The notes below the pieces were generated by a model. The model was given only the letters and a program-made list of their open reading frames with translations. It was not told the origin of the DNA and did not search any database. Positions 7,762-14,123 of a DNA stretch of 64,000 nt are shown one piece after another. The DNA is from Streptomyces pristinaespiralis. GTDB lineage: Bacteria > Actinomycetota > Actinomycetes > Streptomycetales > Streptomycetaceae. Each line of letters opens with the position of its first letter. Positions within the stretch are counted from its first letter, which is position 1. The position numbers and the translations under genes are program-made. The DNA is taken from contig NZ_CP011340.1 in NCBI RefSeq assembly GCF_001278075.1, forward strand, positions 7,189,501 through 7,253,500. The letters are read 5' to 3'.

Positions 7762-8088
7762 GTGGCAGCAGGAAGCGATCCGGACGCGGGGGTCGACCGG
7801 GCGACGGCCGACTTCCTCAAGGCTTTGGCGAGCGAGACCCGCCAGCTGATCATGCGGCAGTTCGCCGGCGGCCGGGAGCTCGGCGTCGGTGAGATCGCCG
7901 AGCGCTGCGGACTGAAGCCGTCGACCGCCTCGGAGCACCTGAGCCTGCTGCGCCGTGGTGGCCTGGTCCTCTCCCGCAAGGAGGGCAAGCAGGTCTTCTA
8001 CCGAGCGGACGGCGCCACCATGGCGAACCGTCTGGATGCGCTCAAGGAGTACCTGCTGCGCTGCTGCCCGCCCGACTGCACCGGCTGA
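7762..8088 (+). CDS. arsR: ArsR-family winged-helix regulator
   Basis: A 108-residue ArsR-type protein: FLKALASETRQLIMRQFAGG, then the reading helix in CGLKPSTASEHLSLLRRGGL, then the wing LSRKEGKQVFYRADG. It lacks the CxC of classical ArsR in the DNA-binding helix but ends in LRCCPPDCTG, three cysteines that could form a C-terminal thiolate site, as in some atypical ArsR proteins. GTG 7762 is the start. It is divergent from the FMO-like gene and converges on the second arsR. Confidence 0.88.
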   Translation: MAAGSDPDAGVDRATADFLKALASETRQLIMRQFAGGRELGVGEIAERCGLKPSTASEHLSLLRRGGLVLSRKEGKQVFYRADGATMANRLDALKEYLLRCCPPDCTG

Positions 8089-8237
8089 CCGGCCCGACCG
8101 GGGGCGGACCGGGCGCGCAGGTCGAGCGCTCGAGCCACACTGCCGGCCGCCTGGCCGGACCGGCTGACCGGCGCGACCGGACGAGTCGTCGGGCAGGTCG
8201 AGGCGCTCGACCGCGCTGCCGGCCGCACCGGCTGACC
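8080..8237. repeat. Imperfect tandem duplication between convergent arsR genes
   Basis: The string ACCGGCTGACC recurs at 8080, 8159 and 8227, bounding two related copies of 79 and 68 bases. Both contain GACCGG, GCAGGTCGAG, GCGCTCGA and CTGCCGGCCGC in the same order. The first copy begins at the stop of the arsR at 7762; the last ends 16 bp before the stop of the arsR at 8253. Confidence 0.7.
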
Positions 8238-8252
8238 TCCCTTACGGGACGG

Positions 8253-8618
8253 TCAGGTGCGCAGATCGAGCATGGCGGACATCGCCGCCACCACGGACGG
8301 GGCGACCTGGTAGTACACCCATGTGCCGCGCCGCTCGGACGTCAGCAGCCCTGCCTCGCGCAGCTTCTTCAGGTGGTGCGAGACGGTCGGCTGCGAGACG
8401 CCGACATCGGCGATGTCGCACACGCACGCCTCGCCGCCCGGGTGCGAGGCCACCTTGGAGAACAGGCGCAACCGCACGGGGTCCGACAGCGCCTTGAACA
8501 TGGCGGCCATCTTCTCCGCGTCCGCCTGTGACAGCTCCCCGGCGGCGATCGGCGGGCAGCACGGCACCACGATCTCGCTCTCGAGGACGGGCAGCTGCGC
8601 GACTTCTGATTTCGACAT
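8253..8618 (-). CDS. arsR: ArsR-family arsenite/metal-responsive repressor
   Basis: A 121-residue ArsR. The helix motif ACVCDIADVGVSQPTVSHHL carries C65-V-C67-D, the As(III)-binding CxCD of the classical ArsR/ELCVCD type; a further C20-C21 pair sits near the N-terminus. Such proteins leave the operator when arsenite binds. The ATG at 8618 removes a poorly conserved N-terminal extension and is the likely start. It is divergent from the small CxxC protein, flavoprotein and CadI/ArsI genes, with an inverted repeat between, and probably represses that operon. Confidence 0.93.
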   Translation of the reverse strand: MSKSEVAQLPVLESEIVVPCCPPIAAGELSQADAEKMAAMFKALSDPVRLRLFSKVASHPGGEACVCDIADVGVSQPTVSHHLKKLREAGLLTSERRGTWVYYQVAPSVVAAMSAMLDLRT

Positions 8619-8657
8619 GTGTCTATGTTGACACTCGTCGATACGAGTGGCAAGCTC

Positions 8658-8677
8658 CGATGTATCGACAGACATCG
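8658..8677. promoter_or_regulatory. Likely ArsR operator CGATGT-N8-ACATCG
   Basis: Six-base arms flank ATCGACAG in the gap between arsR (minus) and the metalloid operon (plus). Related TCGATA/TATCGA strings at 8637-8643 and 8663-8668 suggest a second half-site. The position 16 bp before the first operon gene fits repression of both promoters. Confidence 0.55.
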
Positions 8678-8692
8678 AAACAGGGGGTTGTC

Positions 8693-8863
8693 GTGACGAC
8701 AGCGATCCGCACCGCGCTCAGCGCCGCCAAGGCGCGCCGCACCGCCCGCCACATGGCCGGCGTCAGCTTCTGCGACTCGTGCGCCCGGATCAGCGACAGT
8801 GCCGGCCGAGCTGCGCAACGACAGGCGCACGCTCGGCTGACCGCGCTCATCCACTCCCGCTGA
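8693..8863 (+). CDS. Small CxxC protein at head of metalloid operon
   Basis: A 56-residue basic, Ala-rich protein with one conspicuous motif, SFCDSCARI, at residues 25-33. The N-terminal half (TALSAAKARRTARH) should form an amphipathic helix. GTG 8693 is preceded by GGGGG at good spacing, and the codons show the expected third-position GC. I do not recognise the family. The CxxC pair and its place as the first gene behind the ArsR operator suggest a thiol or metal-binding accessory role, but that is inference. Confidence 0.65.
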   Translation: MTTAIRTALSAAKARRTARHMAGVSFCDSCARISDSAGRAAQRQAHARLTALIHSR

Positions 8864-8894
8864 CCACCCCACCGCACCGAGGAGATCCATCACC

Positions 8895-10256
8895 ATGAGC
8901 ACCCAGCAGCTCCCCGTCATCGTCATCGGAGCCGGCCCCATCGGACTCGCGGCCGCCGCCCATCTGCTGGAGCGCGGCATCGAGCCCCTCGTTCTCGAGG
9001 CAGGTGACGCGGCCGGCGCCGCCGTGCGCGAGTGGAGCCATGTGCGGCTGTTCTCCACCTGGGGCGAAGTCGTCGACCCTGCCGCGGAGAAGCTGCTGGC
9101 CCCGACCGGCTGGGTCAGGCCCGACGCCGACACCTACCCGTCCGGTGGCGACTGGGCCGAGCGGTACCTCCGGCCGCTCGCCGCCGTCCTCGGCGACCGG
9201 GTGCGCCTGGGCGCCACCGTCACCGGCGTCTCCCGCTCCGGCCGTGACCGGGTGGTCGACGCCGACCGTGAGAGCCGGCCCTACGTCGTCCACGTCGAGC
9301 ACGCCGACGGCCGCGAGGAGCGGCTGACCGCCCGCGCCGTGATCGACGCCTCCGGCACCTGGGCCACCCCCGGCCCGGCAGGCGGCAGCGGCCTCCCCGC
9401 CCTCGGCGAGAAGGCGGCGGCCGACCGCATCACCTACCGCGTCCCGGACCTCAAGGACCCGGCCGTACGCGCCCGTTACGCGGGCCGCCGCACGGCGGTC
9501 ATCGGCTCCGGCGCCTCCGCGTTCACCGCGCTCGCCTACCTCGCCGACCTGGCCAGGTCGCAGGACGGCGTCGGCACCCACGGCGTGTGGATCCTGCGCC
9601 GCGGCATCTCCGGCTCCACCTTCGGCGGCGGCGAGGCCGACCAGCTCCCCGCCCGCGGCGCCCTCGGCCTCGCCGCCAAGGCAGCCGTCGACGGCGGCTA
9701 CGCCGACGCCGTCACCGGCTTCCGCACCGAGGCCGTCGAACGCGACACGGACGGCCGTCTGGTTCTCGTCGGCGAGGACGGCCGCCGCCTGGACCCGGTC
9801 GACGAGGTCATCGTGCTCACCGGCTTCCGCCCCGACCTCACGTTCCTCGACGAGCTGCGCCTCGGTCTGGACGACCGCCTCCAGGCCCCCGTCGCGCTGG
9901 CGCCGCTGATCGACCCCAACCAGCACTCGTGCGGCACGGTCTATCCCCACGGCGTGAACGAGCTCTCCCACCCGGAGAAGGACGTCTACCTGGTCGGCAT
10001 GAAGTCCTACGGCCGCGCCCCCACCTTCCTCGCGATGACCGGCTACGAGCAGGTCCGCTCCGTCGCCGCGTCCCTGGCCGGCGACCAGGAGGCCGCCGAG
10101 CGCGTGGAGCTGACCCTCCCCGAGACCGGCGTGTGCGGCGGAGCGGGACTGTTCGACGAGCCCGAGACCGCGCAGTCCGACGGCGGCGGCTGCTGCGCGG
10201 CCCCCGCCACCCTCCAGATCGGCGTCGGCGCCCCCGCCATCTCCGGCGGCTGCTGA
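8895..10256 (+). CDS. FAD/NAD(P) oxidoreductase with cysteine-rich tail (ArsO-like)
   Basis: A 453-residue flavoprotein. FAD motif VIVIGAGPIGLAAAAHLL is at residues 8-25, an NAD(P) motif AVIGSGASAFTALAYL near 200, and a VLTGFRPD motif near 305. The last 40 residues are unusual: cysteines at 414, 433, 434 and 453 in a Gly/Ala-rich linker (GGGCCAAP ... SGGC). It lies behind an ArsR operator and 33 bp before a CadI/ArsI gene, so it most likely oxidises or reduces an arsenical or handles bound metalloid. Streptomyces ars clusters are known to carry putative flavin monooxygenases (arsO) and thioredoxin reductases (arsT). The exact reaction is not known. Confidence 0.87.
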   Translation: MSTQQLPVIVIGAGPIGLAAAAHLLERGIEPLVLEAGDAAGAAVREWSHVRLFSTWGEVVDPAAEKLLAPTGWVRPDADTYPSGGDWAERYLRPLAAVLGDRVRLGATVTGVSRSGRDRVVDADRESRPYVVHVEHADGREERLTARAVIDASGTWATPGPAGGSGLPALGEKAAADRITYRVPDLKDPAVRARYAGRRTAVIGSGASAFTALAYLADLARSQDGVGTHGVWILRRGISGSTFGGGEADQLPARGALGLAAKAAVDGGYADAVTGFRTEAVERDTDGRLVLVGEDGRRLDPVDEVIVLTGFRPDLTFLDELRLGLDDRLQAPVALAPLIDPNQHSCGTVYPHGVNELSHPEKDVYLVGMKSYGRAPTFLAMTGYEQVRSVAASLAGDQEAAERVELTLPETGVCGGAGLFDEPETAQSDGGGCCAAPATLQIGVGAPAISGGC

Positions 10257-10289
10257 CGCTCAACCACCCCATCCAGCAGGAGGACCGTC

Positions 10290-10742
10290 ATGTCCCGTGT
10301 ACAGCTCGCCCTGCGCGTCCCCGACCTGGCCGCATCCGTCGCCTTCTACACGAAGCTCTTCGGCGCCGAGCCGGCCAAGCTCCGTGACGGCTACGCCAAC
10401 TTCGCCATCGCCGAGCCCCCGCTCAAGCTCGTCCTCATCGAGGGCGCGGCGGACGAGGACACGCGTATGGACCACCTCGGCGTGGAGGTCGAAAGCACCG
10501 AGGCCGTTCACGCGGCCACCGCCCGACTGGACGAGGCGGGCCTCGCGACGGCTGAGGAGAACGACACCAGCTGTTGCTACGCCCTCCAGGACAAGGTCTG
10601 GGTCCATGGCCCCGGCCGGGAGCCCTGGGAGGTGTACGTCGTCAAGGCCGACGCCGCCAACCTGACCAAGCAACAGGGCAGCTCGTGCTGCGCCGGGCCG
10701 GCCGCCGACGACACCGACGCTCGCGCCGGCGCCTGCTGCTGA
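10290..10742 (+). CDS. arsI: ArsI/CadI-family metalloenzyme (VOC fold) with Cys tail
   Basis: A 150-residue vicinal-oxygen-chelate protein. The N-terminus MSRVQLALRVPDLAASVAFY, DHLGVEVES, and TSCCYALQDKVWVHGPG are characteristic of ArsI/CadI. ArsI cleaves the C-As bond of trivalent methylarsenicals; CadI is a cadmium-induced relative. The vicinal pair C95-C96 would bind the arsenical; H62 and E114 match metal ligands, but residue 5 is Gln where ArsI enzymes described from bacilli have His, as in mycobacterial CadI. Extra cysteines at 133-134 and 149-150 form a tail. CAGGAGG precedes ATG 10290. A strong terminator follows. Confidence 0.88.
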   Translation: MSRVQLALRVPDLAASVAFYTKLFGAEPAKLRDGYANFAIAEPPLKLVLIEGAADEDTRMDHLGVEVESTEAVHAATARLDEAGLATAEENDTSCCYALQDKVWVHGPGREPWEVYVVKADAANLTKQQGSSCCAGPAADDTDARAGACC

Positions 10743-10768
10743 CCCTGCACCGACCTCCGCACACCTGA

Positions 10769-10805
10769 GAGGCCGCGACCGGAACGGGGGACCGGTCGCG
10801 GCCTC
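10769..10805 (+). terminator. Strong intrinsic hairpin after metalloid operon
   Basis: GAGGCCGCGACCGG (10769-10782) pairs perfectly over 14 bases with CCGGTCGCGGCCTC (10792-10805) around a 9-base loop, starting 27 bp after the ArsI/CadI stop. No long T run follows, as is common in Streptomyces. Confidence 0.85.
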
Positions 10806-10822
10806 GAGCCGTTTCCGCCCCC

Positions 10823-10862
10823 GTCGCCCCGTCGCCCCGTCGCCCCGTCGCCCCGGCGCCCC
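10823..10862. repeat. 8-bp tandem repeat GTCGCCCC
   Basis: Four exact head-to-tail GTCGCCCC units (10823-10854) are followed by one GGCGCCCC variant. They sit in the gap between the operon terminator and the CsoR-like promoter. Length may vary between strains by slippage. Confidence 0.85.
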
Positions 10863-10973
10863 GGCGCTCACGGTCACGAACTCCATTGCTGCTTGCTGCC
10901 TGAGACGTGATGCCGCAGCTCGAAATGCCTGCGCGCCGGATCGCCGAAGACCACGGAAGAACCCTTGCCCCTT

Positions 10974-10992
10974 GATACCCCCTGGGGGTATC
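10974..10992. promoter_or_regulatory. CsoR-like operator 1 of the DHA2 transporter
   Basis: GATACCCCC-T-GGGGGTATC, 9-base arms perfectly complementary around a single T. The site overlaps possible promoter hexamers (TTGCCC near 10965 and TATCTT near 10989), so a bound repressor would block RNA polymerase. The TACCCC..GGGGTA core is the known site type of CsoR-family regulators. Confidence 0.7.
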
Positions 10993-11004
10993 TTGCGATC
11001 GACA

Positions 11005-11022
11005 GATACCCCCTGGGGGTAC
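11005..11022. promoter_or_regulatory. CsoR-like operator 2 of the DHA2 transporter
   Basis: GATACCCCC-T-GGGGGTAC repeats operator 1 with the last arm base changed, 31 bp downstream (about three helical turns) and 21 bp before the start codon. The spacing places both sites on the same DNA face, which favours cooperative binding. Confidence 0.7.
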
Positions 11023-11043
11023 GCAAGCAAGGGAGAAACGGTC

Positions 11044-12489
11044 ATGTCAACGGTCAATCCCCGGCGGTGGTGGGCGCTCGCCGTGCTCGCAGCCGCCCAG
11101 TTCATGGTGATCATGGACACCTCGATCATCGGGGTCGCGCTCCCCGAGATGCAGAAGGACCTCGGCTTCTCGCAGGGCGAGCTCCAGTGGGTGTTCAACG
11201 CGTACGTCATCGCCTTCGGCGGCCTGCTGCTCCTCGGCGGACGTCTCTCCGACCTGCTCGGCGCACGCAAGGTGTTCAATGCCGGCTGGGTCGTGATGAT
11301 CGCCGGCTCCGTCGTCGCCGCGGCGGCCCAGACCGCCTGGGTCGAGGTCCTCGGCCGCGCCGTCCAGGGTGCCGGCGGAGCGCTCATCGCCCCGGCCGCG
11401 ATGACGCTCCTGATGATGCTCTTCGGGCACGACCCGAAGGAGCTCGGCAAGGCGATGGCCCTCTACGGTGCCGCCGCTCCCGCGGGCGGCACCGCCGGTG
11501 TGTTCCTCGGCGGTGTATTCACCGAGTGGCTGAGCTGGCCGTGGGTGTTCATCGTCTACGTACCGATCGGCCTGGCGACCCTCGCGGCGACCCGGCTGCT
11601 GCCGTCCGTCGAGAGCCGTCGCGGTTCCGTCGACGTGCTGGGCGCGGCCGCCGTCACCGCCGGGCTCGCGCTCACGGTCTTCGCCGTCGTCCGGGCACCG
11701 GAGGCGGGCTGGGGGTCGACCGGAACCGTGCTGCAGTTGGCCGGTGCCGCCGCTCTGCTGATCCTGTTCCTCGTGATCCAGCGGTCGGTGCGCCGGCCGC
11801 TCATGCCGCTCGGCATCTGGCGTGTGCCGCGGCTCGGCCCGGCCAACCTGGCCATGACGCTGCTGGGCGCCGCCTGGATCCCGATGTGGTACTTCCTCAA
11901 CCTCTATTTGCAGCAGGTCCTCGGCCACGGGGCCTTCGCCTCCGGCGCCGCCCTGCTGCCCATGACCGTGCTCCTCATGATCTTCATGACGGCCGTCACG
12001 GCCCGGCTGATGGGCAGGTTCGGAGCCAAGCCGCTGATCGCCGGCGGTCTGCTGGTCCTCGCCGCGGGCCTGCTGTGGCTCTCCGCCGTGGAGCCGACCG
12101 GTACGTTCCTGATCGACGTCCTGCCCGCGTCGCTGGTCGCCGCGCTGGGCATGTCGCTCGCCTACATCCCGGCCATGATGGCCGCGATGTCCGGCGCCCC
12201 GCAGGAGCAGGCCGGTCTCGCGTCCGGCATCGTCAACACGACGTACAACGTGGGTTCGGCCCTCGGTCTGGCCGCCCTGACAGCGGTGGCGATGTCGCAG
12301 GGCGCCGGCGAGCCGGGCAACCTGCCCGCGCTCACCGACGGATTCTCGTCCGCGTTCATCGGCGCCGCTGTGATCGCGGCGGTCGGTGGCGTCGTCACCC
12401 TGCTGGTCATGCGGGGTGAGAAGTCCGCCGCGGCCGCCGCGCAGGCACCTTCGGCCTCCGCGTCGCACGGTGAGCAGGTCGGCGTGTAG
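11044..12489 (+). CDS. DHA2-family (EmrB/QacA) MFS efflux transporter
   Basis: A 481-residue integral membrane protein with about 14 hydrophobic segments. Diagnostic motifs are FMVIMDTSIIGVALPEM in helix 1, the motif-A loop GGRLSDLLGARKVF, and the motif-C-like GAAAPAGGTAGVFLGG in helix 5. These proton-driven antiporters export drugs, dyes or toxic organic ions. GGGAGA precedes ATG 11044. Two CsoR-like palindromes lie in the promoter although no CsoR gene is in the window. It may export a product of the adjacent metalloid operon, but the terminator between them argues for separate control. A perfect terminator follows. Confidence 0.93.
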   Translation: MSTVNPRRWWALAVLAAAQFMVIMDTSIIGVALPEMQKDLGFSQGELQWVFNAYVIAFGGLLLLGGRLSDLLGARKVFNAGWVVMIAGSVVAAAAQTAWVEVLGRAVQGAGGALIAPAAMTLLMMLFGHDPKELGKAMALYGAAAPAGGTAGVFLGGVFTEWLSWPWVFIVYVPIGLATLAATRLLPSVESRRGSVDVLGAAAVTAGLALTVFAVVRAPEAGWGSTGTVLQLAGAAALLILFLVIQRSVRRPLMPLGIWRVPRLGPANLAMTLLGAAWIPMWYFLNLYLQQVLGHGAFASGAALLPMTVLLMIFMTAVTARLMGRFGAKPLIAGGLLVLAAGLLWLSAVEPTGTFLIDVLPASLVAALGMSLAYIPAMMAAMSGAPQEQAGLASGIVNTTYNVGSALGLAALTAVAMSQGAGEPGNLPALTDGFSSAFIGAAVIAAVGGVVTLLVMRGEKSAAAAAQAPSASASHGEQVGV

Positions 12490-12535
12490 CCGATGGGCTG
12501 CCACGCGGCCGGGGGAGTGCACAGGTCCGACCCGG

Positions 12536-12573
12536 GGACCGCCCGATGTCCCGAGGCGGACATCGGGCGGTCC
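12536..12573 (+). terminator. Perfect 16-bp stem terminator after DHA2 gene
   Basis: GGACCGCCCGATGTCC (12536-12551) and GGACATCGGGCGGTCC (12558-12573) are exact complements around a 6-base loop, followed by CTTT. It lies 47 bp after the transporter stop. Confidence 0.9.
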
Positions 12574-12704
12574 CTTTCCGCGTCGCCGCGCGACCGGCTC
12601 CGCCGGAGGGGAAGCCCGGAGTCGGCGAAGGGTCGGACGCGCGGAAGTGACGGTTCCGGCCACGCCGTTGATCCTGAAGTACAGCCACCGGATAGCCTGG
12701 GAAA

Positions 12705-13571
12705 ATGCTTACAGAGGTCACCGCGACCCGTTACGTCACGCCCCTGCGCGAGGGCGGCTCGCTCCCCGGGATCGTCGAGGCCGACGATCTCGGCACCTAC
12801 GTCATGAAGTTCACCGGCGCCGGGCAAGGGCGCAAGACCCTTGTCGCGGAGGTCATCTGCGGGGAGCTCGGGCGGCGGCTCGGGCTGCGGGTGCCCGACC
12901 TCGTCACGATCCAGCTGGACCCGGTCATCGGTCTCTCGGAGCCGGACCAGGAGGTGCAGGAGCTGCTCAAGGCCAGTGGCGGGCTCAACCTCGGCATGGA
13001 CTTCCTGCCGGGCTCGCTCGGGTTCGATCCGCTCGCCTACGAGGTCTCCGCCGCCGAGGCCGGCAAGGTCGTCTGGTTCGACGCGCTGATCAACAACGTG
13101 GACCGGTCCTGGCGCAACCCCAACATGCTCGTGTGGCACGGGGACCTCTGGCTCATCGACCACGGCGCCACCATGATCTGGCACCACAACTGGCCGGGCG
13201 CGGCCGCCTCCGCCGCCAAGCCGTACGACGCGTCCGACCACGCCCTGGCCCCCTTCGGCCCGGACGTCGCGGCGGCCGCCGCCGAGCTCGCGCCGTTGGT
13301 GACGGAGGAACTGCTCACCGAGGTCGCGGCGGACGTACCCGACGAGTGGCTGGTCGACGAGCCGGGCTTCGACTCCACCGACGCGCTGCGCCGTTCCTAT
13401 GTGGAGGCCCTGCTGCCGCGTGCCGCGACGATCCACGAGCGGATCACGCTGAACCCCCCGACGAAGTCCCGGCCGTCCCAGGCGCCCGGCTGGCTGACCG
13501 AACACGCGACGCCGTGGCCGCACGCCCCGAAGAAGCACGCGCAGACGGACGAGAAGGACGCACGCCGGTGA
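12705..13571 (+). CDS. HipA-like kinase family protein
   Basis: A 288-residue protein of the HipA/PI3K-like kinase type found widely in actinomycetes. Recognisable parts are the basic strand GTYVMKFTGAGQGRKTLVAEV (nucleotide-contacting Lys), ALINNVDRSWRNPNML (catalytic-loop-like D and N residues near 135), and DLWLIDHGATMIWHHNWPG (metal-binding-like D/H near 150). It is shorter than HipA toxins and has no HipB partner; instead the stop overlaps the start of a DUF3037 gene by four bases (GTGA), so the two are co-translated. Confidence 0.85.
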   Translation: MLTEVTATRYVTPLREGGSLPGIVEADDLGTYVMKFTGAGQGRKTLVAEVICGELGRRLGLRVPDLVTIQLDPVIGLSEPDQEVQELLKASGGLNLGMDFLPGSLGFDPLAYEVSAAEAGKVVWFDALINNVDRSWRNPNMLVWHGDLWLIDHGATMIWHHNWPGAAASAAKPYDASDHALAPFGPDVAAAAAELAPLVTEELLTEVAADVPDEWLVDEPGFDSTDALRRSYVEALLPRAATIHERITLNPPTKSRPSQAPGWLTEHATPWPHAPKKHAQTDEKDARR

Positions 13572-13951
13572 ACGACCGCGATGTTTTCGAGTACGCGCTG
13601 CTGCGCGTGGTGCCGCGGGTCGAGCGCGGGGAGTGCTTCAACGCGGGCGTGGTGGTCTACTGCCGTGCCAGGACCTTCGTGGCCGCCCGCACCCACCTCG
13701 ACGAGGCGAAGCTGCGGGCGCTCGACCCGGCGGCTGACGTGACCGGGGTACGGGCGGCCCTCCATGCCGTGGAGGGTGTCTGCCGGGGTGGTGACGACGC
13801 GGGACAGGCCGCACGTGACGACGCGGGCCGGCGCTTCCGCTGGCTGATCGCCCCCCGGTCCACGGTCGTTCAGCCGGGACCGGTGCACACCGGGCTCACC
13901 GCCGATCCGGCGGCGGAGGTGGAGCGTCTGCTCGACCTGCTGGTGCGCTGA
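13568..13951 (+). CDS. DUF3037 protein, partner of the HipA-like kinase
   Basis: A 127-residue protein matching DUF3037: FEYALLRVVPRVERGECFNA followed by GVVVYCRARTF and the C-terminal GPVHTGLTADPAAEVERLL. Its function is unknown. GTG 13568 overlaps the HipA-like stop, which indicates coupled translation and a functional pair. No membrane helix or signal peptide is visible. Confidence 0.88.
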   Translation: MNDRDVFEYALLRVVPRVERGECFNAGVVVYCRARTFVAARTHLDEAKLRALDPAADVTGVRAALHAVEGVCRGGDDAGQAARDDAGRRFRWLIAPRSTVVQPGPVHTGLTADPAAEVERLLDLLVR

Positions 13952-14044
13952 CGGACGCGGGCTGATCGATGTGACATGCGCCGTGGATCCCTGGTGCCGT
14001 TGACACCGCGTGCCAGGGCTTCTAGCGTCCTGTCTGCCGAAGGT

Positions 14045-14062
14045 ACTAAGCGGTTGCTCAGT
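14045..14062. promoter_or_regulatory. TetR-type inverted repeat before the SDR pair
   Basis: ACTAAGC-GGTT-GCTCAGT, seven-base arms with a single mismatch, 62 bp before the SDR gene. ACTAAGC..GCTTAGT-like repeats are typical of TetR regulators of fatty-acid and acyl-CoA genes. No such regulator lies beside these genes, so control would be in trans. Confidence 0.5.
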
Positions 14063-14123
14063 CAAGGGCCGTGAGCATCACCGGCACAGGGATCGACGGG
14101 CTTCAAGGGCGAGGAGAACCAGA

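Noticed and set aside
10823..10862. GTCGCCCC repeats considered as a CRISPR-like array
   Set aside because: Units are 8 bp, contiguous and without spacers; it is a simple tandem repeat.
12705..13571. HipA-like kinase considered as a HipAB toxin
   Set aside because: No HipB-type antitoxin precedes it, and its partner is DUF3037, so a toxin claim is not supported.
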